From Sipunculus nudus (lineage: Eukaryota; Annelida; Sipuncula; Golfingiida; Sipunculidae): a stretch of DNA of 64,000 nt. The number at the start of each line of letters is the position of its first letter. Positions within the stretch are counted from its first letter, which is position 1. The stretch is taken from positions 36,911,956 through 36,975,955 of the forward strand of contig CM049318.1 in NCBI GenBank assembly GCA_026874595.1, in the 5' to 3' direction. The notes under the pieces are model-generated. The model had not been told where the DNA came from. It saw nothing but the letters and a program-made list of their open reading frames with translations, and searched no databases. A program made the translations under genes and the position numbers. This document shows positions 9,500 to 20,907 of this stretch, piece by piece.

Positions 9500-12400
9500 A
9501 ACGTCAAAAGTAGATGAATTATTATTTTGGTCAACTCATCTACAAATATATACATATGAAATCAGCAACTTTACACGTTATTATATATCTTTGAAAACAA
9601 TACAGGTGTATATGCGAGAACAAACAGTTTCAAATACAATGGGTCCCACAGTGGGTCGGCCATTGAAGTTTAAAAAATAATCTTTTCTTAACTCACAGAT
9701 AAGACCAAGAAAGTAAGCTGCAATGGAGGAATGAGGCATAGGTCTAATTAACTAGCATAAAACACTAAATATACCTTGAAAAATATTTCAGAACTTTAAT
9801 AATATTGGTCTATCTTTACAACAGCCCAACAAAACTGGTGAAGAAGCTCAAGGTTCCTGTTCACATGCTAAAACCCATTCACGTGACGTCACGGCTATTC
9901 AGAGAAGATAGACTCATGGCCGCTACGTGGGGGTCCTTTGTTATGTGCCGGACGAACACCGCTTCACGCACTACGCGGCAAAGAAGTGCTTAAGTATTAC
10001 GAAGATTATGACAAATTCCTGCACATTTTAGCTACTGTTTGTACATGTGAAAATAATTATAAGATAAAATCGTGTGGTGAACTGTTTATGTGGTACGTGA
10101 CATGTCTTGATATTAGTATAATAAAATATAAACAAAAACACATGTGACAAATGAGCGATAATCGGGGATGCTATCGATTTCATTTTTCATAATAATGTCC
10201 TTTTCCGATGAACTGCTGTGGGGTTAAGTGAAATGGGATTCATGCATAAAATACCTAATACGACCTTTGTGTGTTATATATTTCGTACAACCACACAAGC
10301 TGACAGTCCTCAACCATGTTGTTTACGATAGGCGAGACTCATTGTCAGTTAACCGAGACCGATAAAATAGTCCGACGACCTCTTGCTTGGTGTCAGAGAC
10401 GTCTTTACCGTAAGGTCAAAGGTCGATTGTAGAAAGTGGCTCAACCCATTACTTTTGAATGCTGATGATTGGTTGTTGAGTATAATAAATATTCTAAAAC
10501 GTAATTGTCAAAGTGAGGCTGCTTACCAGTGACAAAGGCAATAACATTTGACCAAGAAATTAAGAAGGAAAAGAAGGTTAAAAAATATAAATGTTGGTTT
10601 ATGTTATGTAGTTTTCATTTAATATTAGGCATTTGCTTCCTCGTCAGTTTTGATATTAAAATGTGTAATAAGATTTATGTTTAAAAGAATAATGGCCTAA
10701 TTTCAATGGGTGCCCACTGGTGGAACAGACTATAATATAATGTAAAATTAGAATAGCGTGTAACTGATAATCCAAACTGCAGATTATATGCAGTGTAGTG
10801 TTTGTAACGAAAAAAGTAAGATTGGTTGAAGAAAAGAAAAGCAAAATAAGTTTTCAGACTAATAAAAATGGACCTACTATAAGTGACGTGAATGTTAAAT
10901 TATCATATGACCCAAAGCCATCCTTACGCATGCAAAATTTTGTTTGCTTTATGTTTTTTATCTACGCAATATCGGCAATCATATCATCAAGGAATTTTTA
11001 TGTGTACTAACGTGAAGTCCACATGAATCACGTGACCAAAACAATATTTATATGCAGGTCATTTTCGTTGTATTATAGTTTTTAAATCTACAGAGAATCA
11101 GCTTCCTTCAGTCAACGGATGTTACATCATGGTAAAGTGACGTCATCATGAATCCCGTGACTACAATAACCTATTAACAATAAAAAAATATCAGTAGTGT
11201 TAGAGTTATAAAATTCGGTAGTCCTTTCCACAATTGATATTACGGAACGATACCATTAAGTCATCAGTAAACACGTGACTGTTTTACAGTTGTAAATATA
11301 GACAGGCATTGGTGTATGTTACATTACCTGTCAAATAAAACGTATATGTGCTGCAATGTTCTTCTAGAATTATAGTAATAGGCCTCACCTGATCAAGACT
11401 TTGTAGCTTCTGACAATGAACTTAAAGAGTTACCTGCTCACAAAATATTCACATCCTTAGCATCTCTAATAAGTTATGAGTTTTACTTCGAGAACCCATA
11501 TTGAACATATTACAAGGCCACTCAAGCGTAAATGGGAGCATGTCTGGTAAAGGAACAACTTGTGTGAATTGAATTCAGGCCAAAACATCATAATATTCGT
11601 TTCCCCAATTTTTAACATATGCTTGCGAGATATGTTAAAACCAAATGCAACAATATTTCCACTTGAGAAAAAATCATTTTACCTGTCACTTCATGTCCTA
11701 AACGTGAACTTTGGTCAACAGTTGAACAATTCTGAATTGGACATTTGCGCTTCCCGTATAATCGTAGAAGGCAAGGCAGTATTTCTTTAACAAATGTCCG
11801 AGTGTTTCAGATTGAAATTCTGATTCAGATTGAAATTCAGATTGCGATTTTTATATACTTACATATACCATAACGCTATGTAGCAGCTTTGCAATACAGG
11901 TTCTATCTTTCTGTAAACTAATACCAGACTTGTTTGGCCTGACTTGACCCCTGTATCGTCACGCTTGACCTCTGCGCCTTGAGTAAAGGGCAACAGCGCG
12001 GTCATGCGTGAACAAGGGATAACTTCTTGAAATCAGGGTAGTTATTTCGAGTAACATGGTGCCTTCAGGTCTAAGCTTTGCCTGGTATATATTATTCAAG
12101 CGATGTATGAATGGACCATTTATGTCCATACCGCTTCGAACCGACCATGTGGAGGTCAGACGTATAGGCTGCACTCGACTGGTTTTATGAACCTACATCA
12201 GAATCCGGAGATGACAGTTTTCAGCCAATCAGGGATCTTCTCCCATCGCTTGACAGTAAGCGCGCCATCACCCACCCCTCTTTTTCTATATTACATATAA
12301 ACCGAACACGCGCACTCTGGGTGAAAAAAAACTTGTTTTCAGTGATTTTATATTGATCCCATACGAAATGTTTATAGTCCATAAATACATAATTACCTCC

Positions 12401-12680
12401 TTTTGACTTTTTTTTATCGCAACCGGCATTAGCCATACACACAATGTAAATTAGAGGATTAATCAGACAGGAACAAAATACATCTGTGAATGTTCATCTC
12501 AGCGTGAGAAACATATCACCACTACCATGTACATATATCACTAAATGGCAAATTGCGCATACTTTAATAGCTTTTCAAGTGTATCTATGATAAATGACAG
12601 CTGAACAGCTTAATGGAAGATGTATAATCAACTGATCAACGGCGATAAGAACATAATGTCTCCTCTCGCGTTTCACTTAT
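9500..12680. other. Upstream flank of the sulfotransferase gene, no gene recognised
   Basis: AT-rich, with only short open frames lacking motifs. It contains CRE-like octamers at 9884 and 11138 and fragments of element F. A GC-richer stretch at 11950-12280 has no readable gene. Confidence 0.5.
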
Positions 12681-13037
12681 TGCCTCCGCCAGGAAGGTTA
12701 GCGTTCTTTCCCGTTCGTGTGTGTTTGAATGTGTTGTGTGGGGTGTGCGTCTGCGTGTTTGTTCACAACATAACTCAAACAATCATGAACGGAATCCCAT
12801 GATGTGTTGCTCCTACGGAATAAGCCAATAAAGAATCGATTCGATTTTGGCGTGGTCCGCCTCATGATCCAGGTCCAGGAAGACCGTCCCGGAATATTCA
12901 CAAAATCGCAGTCATTTATGCACGAATGAACCTGGGAATATGGGCCGAATAAGTGAATGCTAACACATTTCGTGGAAAATCCCGAAATAAGGACCGCTCA
13001 CGTGTCGGAGGCCTACATTCCTGAGAATGCGAGTTCT
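12681..13037 (-). mobile_element. HINE-like element, family A copy 2
   Basis: In minus orientation. It starts at TGCCTCCGCCAGG on the plus-strand left, with a GTGTGTTTG...GTGTGCGTCTGCG microsatellite-like tract beside it. It ends at the hairpin ACATTCCTGAGAATGC. The core is shared with the other copies: TTTATGCACGAATGAACCTG and GGCCGAATAAGTGAATGC. Confidence 0.6.
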
Positions 13038-13479
13038 ATGTACAAATGAAAATGAATTGGCCTAGTCCTCTCTAAGAATAATTGCTTGCATTAAACACAC
13101 TGACAGACACATGGACAGATATGGAGAGATAAACGCACAGTCGCATGCACAAACTAGAGAATAAAAAAATCATGTACATGCACATATAAACAAAGACGCA
13201 CATGAAAAATACACAAACAACAAAACGTGTAAAATATGATGGTGAAAGCCTGCTGCATCGGTTGGCCCAACCCATCAGTTTTAATAAGCACTTTATTAAT
13301 TCACCAAATGCTCTTCTAAAAATCATCACCGGCGGTTAATACCACATGTCGTATCCCGTGGGGAAACAGGCAGATGTTACAAGCTTTAATAATCATGTGT
13401 TTACCATGGAACCCCATTCCAATGTGACCCCTGACGCACATTTTAATAGCCTTTTAAATATATCTGGTTAACAAAATTG

Positions 13480-13900
13480 CAAACAGAAAGCCTGGCGGGA
13501 GACGTGAACTAGACAATACGGAGTCCTCAAATACGGAGGAGGGCGGTCATAAACAGACTTGGAGGACAATCTTGCTTTTATCGCAGCTGCCGATCCAGCG
13601 GCCCGCCTGGCTGCGCAGTAATATTAAAAGCTGTTGAAATGTCGAGAGAGTAATTTAATGAGTTTATTATCCATATTTAACTAACAAAATCATCGCTGAC
13701 CGCTCCCGAGCGAGAAACAAAGCCATGTGACATTTCCAGCAGACGACACATTTATGAACACTGTGCGCGACCGGTAATGACTTCGAGGCTAATTAGCGAA
13801 ACGTGTCTCCTTGGCATTATGTTAGTTCAATTAGCGGTCTCTGTAAGCGGGAGATCTTTTTATTCTCTCAAGAACGGTTTACTGGATCAATGGATGCAAT
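13480..13900. promoter_or_regulatory. GC-richer non-coding block with homeodomain-type sites
   Basis: It stands out from the AT-rich surroundings and has no open frame. It contains GCTAATTAGCGAAACG (about 13789-13804), CAATTAGCGGTC (13830-13841), GTAATGAC and GCAGCTGCCG. This looks like conserved cis-regulatory DNA, but conservation cannot be tested here. Confidence 0.25.
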
Positions 13901-14606
13901 TACTTGCGACGTAGACTTGACGAAAACGTTAATGAAAAGAAAACGACATCAATAGATAATTGGGTTAATTGCTCAATTAAGATTTCTCTCTTCAGTCATT
14001 TCGTCAGACTGCATCTCCTGAGAAACGGCCGCAATAACGTGGAGTGTGGGTCTGACATGCATAAATTTGCTCTAAGGCCAAAAAATGGGTATGGTTCTTA
14101 GATGGGGGGGGGGGGTCTCTGATTACAAGGCGGAATTTTTGTTAAAGAGGAGGTAGGTAGGGAATTAATTTTATTTTTTCATATTATCTTTTATTTATTT
14201 TTTACCTGATATTGCAACAGCCTTAATGTATCAGATTTGCCCATAGCCATGTGCTTGGTGTGACCATATGGTCACGTATGGGAAGTTTAACAAAACATCT
14301 ACTAATTCATCACACTTAGACGTTTTTAATTTTTACTGAGAACAAAACTTGAAACAAAAACATAATCATTTTACCCTTAAAAAAGTAAAAAAAAAACAAT
14401 TTACAGAAGTCTGACGGAAAAGTCGGTCGAACCCCATCAAAACTGCGTGAACTTCCTTTTTTTTATAAATAACAGTATTTTTTTGTATAAATAAATCAGT
14501 TTATTCACGATTAGAATCACCAATCAGTTTTTGCACGTAAAACACAATATTCCGCCGCCACACCTGAATTCGGACCTAATTCAGCAAAACATACAGGACT
14601 TGTGAG

Positions 14607-14608
<2 letters not shown>

Positions 14609-14659
<51 letters not shown>
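14609..14659. repeat. (AT)n microsatellite
   Basis: About 25 AT dinucleotides without interruption. Confidence 0.95.
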
Positions 14660-14662
<3 letters not shown>

Positions 14663-15227
14663 AATCAATAATACGACAAAATAGTCAAGAGACTTCTACT
14701 CTTATAATATACCTATATTCATGTAATGTTTGAACGTTACGACAATATCCAATATCCGACAATACTAGAGTTTAAAAAAAAACTATGCTACAATTATTTT
14801 GTCAATGCCAACTGTTTTCATTCACTTAATGTGGTTTTTATTTTGCATCATCAGATTCAATGAAATCAAGACCTCTTTTTGTCTCCTGGTCCAGGTAGGC
14901 CACCAGCTTTGTTAAAGCCAGCTATTCCCCTGATTACTGGCTTACTCTTCGTATATAAAAATGAATGTAGGTGATTCCAGTTATTCCTGAGGACGCCTCA
15001 GTCAGGGAGGCATGGGCTCTTTTTTTATCCACAAGCTGTTAGTAAACACGATACATGCGCCAATGTTGACAAAAAGGAAACCAAGTGACCCAAGGTGGTT
15101 TGTTGTACATGTGCGGAAGAAGAAAGGTTACTATAGTTGCAAACCGCCCTTTGCAAAAACTGTAGTTCGTTGGACTTGCAGCCAAATAACCTTGCTGAAT
15201 ATATTTGGATCATATTGGCAGGTGTTA

Positions 15228-15352
15228 TGTATAGAAATTGCTCAGGGGAAAATATTTGGCTGATCCCATGTTGGTGGCGCACAAGTCCGGCGTACCAACC
15301 GCATCGCCAACAAAGCAAGCTTCACTAGCGATACATTTCGGTCCGCTTTTAT
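15228..15352 (-). mobile_element. tRNA-derived SINE copy 1 (B-box deleted)
   Basis: On the minus strand an A-box-like GCGATGCGGTTGGTACG precedes GACTTGTGCGCCACCAACAT. Compared with the copy at 15497-15633 it lacks the GGTTCGAAGC B-box segment, so it is probably transcriptionally dead. Confidence 0.6.
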
Positions 15353-15496
15353 GTCACCCCGTAACACACCCCCTCTCAAGAACGTTCTGCTTTCAGAACA
15401 AGACTAATTATCCCAGGAGTCACATCTTGGTGAGCTCATTCCCTGGGCCACAAAGTTTACCGTCACGTTGGACGAGCCCCCATTTTTGGGCCCCAA

Positions 15497-15633
15497 TACA
15501 AATTGCTCAGGGGAAAATATTGGGCTGATCCCTGCTTCGAACCCATGTTGGTGGCGCACAAGTCCGTCGTACCAACCGCTTTGCTAGAAAAGCAAGCTTC
15601 ATTAGCGAGAAAGTTCGGTCCGCTTTTATGTCA
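15497..15633 (-). mobile_element. tRNA-derived SINE copy 2
   Basis: On the minus strand the A box is TAGCAAAGCGGTTGGTACGA (about 15567-15586). The B box is GGGTTCGAAGC (15533-15543). This is the standard tRNA-type pol III promoter. Its flank AAATTGCTCAGGGGAAAATA is shared with copy 1. Confidence 0.7.
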
Positions 15634-15860
15634 CACCTTCACACAGGCCATTTAGGGACATGTTATAAACATACGGATATAAACAAATCAAACAACCTGG
15701 TGTGGGATTGGGTCGGCGTTTTCTTACCTATTTTTATAAAAGGTTCATATTTGTTCATAAAAATAAATCATACTTGTCCAAAAGGAACAGGTATACTGTC
15801 ATGTTCTTTGTTGGGGAGGAAATATAATCATAATTTTAAGAAAAAAGGCTAGGCCTAATA

Positions 15861-16684
15861 GGTCAGTAAACCATAAATTCTGATTCTCCGTCCTTAAACA
15901 CACCAAACGACCAGACAAGCCTCGTGGCATCATACAGCAAAATATACCGAGCAAAAACAAGCTAAACTCTTCCAGACAACGCAATTAACTAAATGTACAT
16001 CGATTTCAAACATCAGTTTTTATTGTGGTATGTGTTTGATTCTCGGATGGAAAGAGGTTTTTTTAACGGAACTGGATGACCAGAACATGAGGACAGAGGA
16101 GGAAGTTCAGCTGCAAGCTTCAGACTTTTCGTGTCTCTGCCAATTACTTTGCGGCATCGCCATTTGCACCCCCCCCCCCCCACCCTCCTATTTTAAAATC
16201 CTCTATCCTCCACCGATTTTGGTGTTTGCGTTACCCGGTTGTGTTACCCGTTTCAGGCTGCACTGAGAACAGCTTCTATGCAAGTATTAAGAACGTTTGT
16301 GTACTGGCTTTATACTTATGGTTTGTCCATTGAATGGGGTGGAACTCTGAATTTGCCTATTTACGTCACAAGACCGGGCTAAGGTGGGCAATTCCCTCAA
16401 AAGTCAAGAGGATATCATTGCTGCACAAGGCAACTGAATGACCCACGCGGGCACGTATGTTTCTGCTAGCAGCATTATGCCCCTCCTACAAAAGATTCAA
16501 TCTAGAATCGGAGAACCGCAATAAATATTTCGATTAGAATGCAAACAATTTAGTATATTTGTTCATTCGGGACCTTAAAGGTAGGCTTACTTGCTGTTTA
16601 TAGATATATCGATGCAAAAGAACGGACTGCCACTGCAGGGCAGTTTTGCGTATGACTGAGGTCAAGACTAAAAGTAAGCCATAT

Positions 16685-16739
<55 letters not shown>

Positions 16740-16867
16740 TTTACGGATTTGAGAGACCACAGTAACTGTTGACATGAATGGAAAACACCCCTAGTTCAGA
16801 TATACGGTGATAGATGGCGCAGACTACCCGCAATAGATCCGCGATTCCATTCGATTTATCCATGATG
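15861..16867. other. Non-coding stretch with poly-C and (AT)n
   Basis: Contains a C tract at about 16170-16181 and an (AT)n run at 16689-16736. No gene or recognisable repeat was otherwise seen. Confidence 0.5.
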
Positions 16868-17817
16868 GTACGACCAAGGAGTTTACAGGGATGGAGTATC
16901 AAGTGAGAGTCTGGCCGTGTCGGATGTTGCTGACGGGGGTCATAAAACTCGCTGCTCTAAGGCACAAAGAGATGCCGCTGATAAGCCCGGTGCTAATTGA
17001 TACAGCGCGAGAGACCCCCCTTCGGCGTGACTTCGGAATTATTGTGACAAGGAAGAGTAAGTTTCTCCCCAATTTTATCTCCGGTAGCATTTAATATAAA
17101 TTTTTAAACAATCATAAGTTTGAACACCATATGTTCATATGTGTGGGAAACGTGTGTGAATCTGTAGTTGCTAATGACGCCTGAGCTATAGCTTGGCTGC
17201 GGTACATATGGGCGATAATACGAGAACAACGCAGTCAGTGACAGAGCGGACAATGGCTCGCTGTTATCCATCAAAATGAAAGTCATCCGAGTATAAGCTA
17301 AAAATTTTTTTTTATCGTCGGAATACTATAATACATGGCCAATTATTAATATAAGTCGAAAGTGTGGGAACTGATGGAATTTTTTATAATTCCGAAGTTA
17401 TTCAGGGAAAGTAAGGTTTACACTTACCAGTCGTCCGTCATGAATCACGGCATAAGTTGATGTAGAGTGTCCGCATCTATCCAAAAATTGGTCAAGTGAT
17501 TCCTCAACACGAGACCTCTCTAGATATATTTGTTGCGCATAATTCTTGACAAAACAAACCATTTGCGCATTCATAATTCCGGTCAATGTTATTCCAGTGA
17601 TTTACTGCTCAGTTACTGGATATATCGCTCTCCGCTTCAGCGAGCTACAGCGGACCGCAGAAGTAACATCTAGCAGGCCCGCGGCACAATAGGCGTACAA
17701 TAGAGTTAATGGGCTTATCATGTCTTAATGGCAATTAGCGCACGACTGACAATCGCGACCTGGCAGGGCTTCTGACAGTTGTTACTCCAGTCCTGTAAAC
17801 TCCTTGGTACGACAAAT
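16868..17817. repeat. Imperfect inverted duplication, about 950 bp end to end
   Basis: The left end (+) has ACCAAGGAGTTTACAGG, two bases, then TGGAGTA. The reverse complement of the right end has the same 17-mer and TGGAGTA with the same two-base gap. Weaker matches further in (GATAAGCCC, TGAC-CGGAATTAT) suggest arms of perhaps 200 bp or more. The arms are GC-richer than the flanks. It could be a TIR element or an inverted duplication of a promoter and first exon. Confidence 0.45.
17428..17574 (-). CDS. Orphan candidate first exon, 49 codons, unknown product
   Basis: The minus-strand ATG at 17574 has A at -3. It opens 49 codons (MNAQMVCFVKNYAQQIYLER, then a charged segment ending CGHSTSTYAVIHDGRL). 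The frame ends in phase 0 at a near-perfect donor, CTG/GTAAGTG. DNA upstream (17590-17800) is GC-richer and promoter-like. I do not recognise the protein and found no following exon with a good phase-0 acceptor. It lies in the right arm of an inverted duplication, so it could instead be transposon-derived. Confidence 0.3.
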
Positions 17818-18065
17818 TCGACTTTTTATATGAATTTTTCTACAGATTTCAGAAAACGAGTGTGTACTTCCTATATTATCTGTTGCGTTACGGTATAGCT
17901 GCAGTGAAGTACATACCGACTGGGCCACTGTAATGCGGAAGGTAAAAAAAGAGGTGAGGGTATGCAAATGTGTGTTACTATTTTTTTTAATTCTTCTAGA
18001 TTCTGCTCAAGTTTCATTGATATATTCATAGATATATTTATATACCGGGTGATTCTGAAACTAAT

Positions 18066-18465
18066 TAAGACATTAAATACCTTTTCATTAGAGGGGCCCA
18101 ATCACCTATCTGACCTTAGTAAACAAAAGGTATTCCCTTGGAGCTTTTATAAAAATAGGGCGAACACGTAGATATCACCGCGCACAGGCTGTTTGTTTTG
18201 TTTATATCAAAGTGTTTATAATATGTGGGGGCCCGTAAAAAAATTCAAAACAAATTCAACAAGTCAGATAAGCCAGAGCTTTGAAAATGGCGTTTTGCAA
18301 CAAGTGACGTTTCTACCTCCATTTATATGCCAACTACCACCTTAGGTTGCATGTTTGTCCTGTTTGTCAACATTGCTTTGTTTACAAACATGTTGTTGAT
18401 AAACAAAGTTATACATCTGTCAATAAGGCCTTTTCACAAATAAGAACTTTTCACAACCAAAATAA
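18066..18465 (+). mobile_element. Dispersed element, family B copy 2
   Basis: Shares, in inverse orientation with 19925-20330, the blocks GGGGCCCAATCACCTAT, AGGCTGTTTGTTTTG, TATGTGGGGGCCCG, GCGTTTTGCAACAAGTGAC-like, ACCTTAGGTTGCATG and ACATGTTGTTGATAAACAA. No ORF of note. Confidence 0.7.
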
Positions 18466-19339
18466 CCTTCCTATCATTAATATATACTCAGGAGAAGCCA
18501 GAAATGACATATTATTATTCAAAAGGAAGGAGAATGGGCACCTTTAATAAGACCAACATGCCCGATGACGAAGAAAACAGTGGCGAGCGGAAGATGGCAG
18601 CCCACCATACATTTTGTCTTACGTATATTTAATGGTCGTTCTGTAACACAAGAAAAACAAGAAAGGTCTTTTGTGGATTAAGAAAACTGAATTGAATGTA
18701 TACCAGTACGTTTTCCCACTTATTTTGACCAAGCTGCATATGTTATCAGTTGTGTCAGAAAGTAGTTAAACATTTTACGACTAGATGGCAGCAACTATAC
18801 CTAATTTGCTGTCCTACTTTGTTGGGAGAGTTGAAACAGTTTATGGGAGCATATGATTCAAGGAACTACCCAGACTGAACGTACACCTTTTTGGCCTCGA
18901 GGATCAGGTTAACAGGAATATTGTACTGAAATATGTAAATCATATCTTTAGCGTCCTTTATAATAATGTTAAATAAATATAAACTAACACCATTGTTCGT
19001 GTAAGCAGCTAGCTTTCACCAGGTAAAGACTCCAGGATTAAGTTGCATACCTGCCGCCAGGTGTCTCTAGCTGTTTGCGTGTTTCTCACTTCCGGAGGCT
19101 CACTACAACAGAACCTGTCACCAGACAATGAGACCATGGCTTTGACTGGTCAGAAATATTGATTTTACATATTTGCTGAAGCTTTGGCGCCTCATTGTGC
19201 ACCTAAAAATGGCCTGCAAATGACGAGACATTAGATTTACTCCATGTTGGTTTTTGTATATGCATGTCACCAGGTTAATCCTGACACTCTATTACTTGAA
19301 ACCTACCGTCTCATTCTCCCTACAGAAAGACTATCTCAG

Positions 19340-19640
19340 AATATCAAGGATAAACCTCCTGCAAATATTAATTCACATAGCACGCTTTTGCGCCAAAATC
19401 GAGCCATTACGCCTGAGAAATGTAAATCACAAAAAAAAACTGGATGGAACAAATATAGAGTATGCATCGACAACATCCATTCCAAATATAACCAACATAA
19501 GGTATCTGTCGATGAAACATATTGTATATATTGATAAACCTGTGGATCTGTTTTGCGGTGTTATATCTGTGACGCGGTATTGTAAATATAAACAGAAGCT
19601 TATGCACGTGCTTCCTTGGATAGTTCGCGTGATACATGTT
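19340..19640 (+). mobile_element. Dispersed element, family C copy 1
   Basis: Resembles 26430-26700 and the reverse complement of 45700-45860. Shared blocks include TTCACATAG-ACGCTTTT, GCATCGACAACATCC, AAATATAACCAACATAA and CCTGTGGATCTGTTTTGCGG. Open frames of 96-131 codons across it are not conserved with the other copies, so I treat them as chance. Confidence 0.6.
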
Positions 19641-19924
19641 GAGATGTAACTGCAAGGTGATAGTGCAGCGACTTATGTTGTGGTCATTTCAACATCATGC
19701 AAAAGAATAACCTGCATGGATTGGGGGATTAACCATTATATTGCATGCTGACATAAGAAATGAGTGCCAAGGGATCTCAAGTCACATGTTGTTTACTTTT
19801 AATGACCATTTGAGTGAGTCGAGTGACAGGGGAAAGTGTCAGGTCAAACATGCTTAAAGGTGCCCATTCACCTACGTTTTGAAAAAGAATTAATGTGGTT
19901 TCTGGCTTCCTCTGTGTATTTATT

Positions 19925-20330
19925 AATGATCTAAGGGCAATTCTGATTATGAAAAGTTCTGATAAGGCCTCCATGAAGGATGTGTGAACTTGTTTATCAA
20001 CAACATGTTTGTAAACACAGCAATGTTGACAAGCGGGAAAAACATGTAACCTAAGGTGGTGGGTTGTATATATACTGAGGTAGAAAGGTCACTTGTAGCA
20101 AAACGCCATATGCAAAGCTCTGGCTCACCTGACTTGCTGCCAGATGCCCATGATGAATTTGTTTTGATTATTTTTGCGGGCCCCCACATATTGTAAACAC
20201 GTTGATATAAACAAAACAAGCAGCCTGTGTGCGGTGATATCCACATTTCCTGGCCTTTTTTCTATAAAAGCTTCAAGGGAATACCTTCAGGTTATAACTG
20301 TCAGATATAGGTGATTGGGCCCCCTTAAAT
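19925..20330 (-). mobile_element. Dispersed element, family B copy 3
   Basis: Reverse-complement relative of 18066-18465. With that copy it forms a widely spaced inverted pair around family C copy 1. Contains GGGCCCCCACATATTGTAAA and GATATAAACAAAACAAGC. Confidence 0.7.
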
Positions 20331-20697
20331 CGATCACTGACAGCAGAATATATTTATATGCACCTTAACCCTGCGCTAGAGGTCGCCACTGAGGGTTGCG
20401 GGGCGCCATCGTGTGTCACTGTGTCTGTGTGAGAAACGAGCGCATTTTTCCAAAGAACGGCAAGGTTGTGTATGTGTGTGAAAACAAAACGCAAACTTCA
20501 ACGCTTCGGTAACTTGTTTTATGTGTAGCAATCACAACGAGTTATCTGCATGTAGGACTATATGAAATAATGGTGTACTTTATACAAAGAAGTAATATAT
20601 ACAAACCATAAATTTCATTTTTACATACAGTCAGAATTGAACGTAATTTAAAGTATTTTTTTAAGTAAAGCATCATAAAAAACGTTTCATATATATA

Positions 20698-20734
<37 letters not shown>

Positions 20735-20907
20735 CGTATATTAAATATGGGTTTGTCTTTTCAACCCTATGGGTAAATTAAAAGTTAAACCGTTTTCTAG
20801 GACTCCGTGCATTGGAAAGAGCTGATGACTGTGACGTGTTTGTTAGTAAAAAAAAATGACGCCCAAACACCTTTTATATAAATATTCCTAAATATTGCCT
20901 TCTACTT
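20331..20907. other. Non-coding 3' flank of the membrane-protein gene
   Basis: AT-rich. Holds an (AT)n run at 20690-20731. No clear poly(A) signal can be singled out. Confidence 0.5.

Larger units (their letters stand above)
15025..15860 (-). mobile_element. Dispersed element, family B copy 1, interrupted by SINEs
   Basis: The left part (15025-15215) matches 19990-20175 (AATGTTGAC..., CTAAGGTGG/CCAAGGTGG, GAAAGGT, GCAAAACGCC-like). The right part (15650-15860) matches 20185-20290 (ATATAAACAAA, TATAAAAG). The middle is replaced by two copies of a tRNA-derived SINE. No coding capacity. Confidence 0.55.

Noticed and set aside
19244-19655. Coding frames of 82-131 codons on both strands
   Set aside because: They lie in dispersed family C, and frames are not kept in its other copies.
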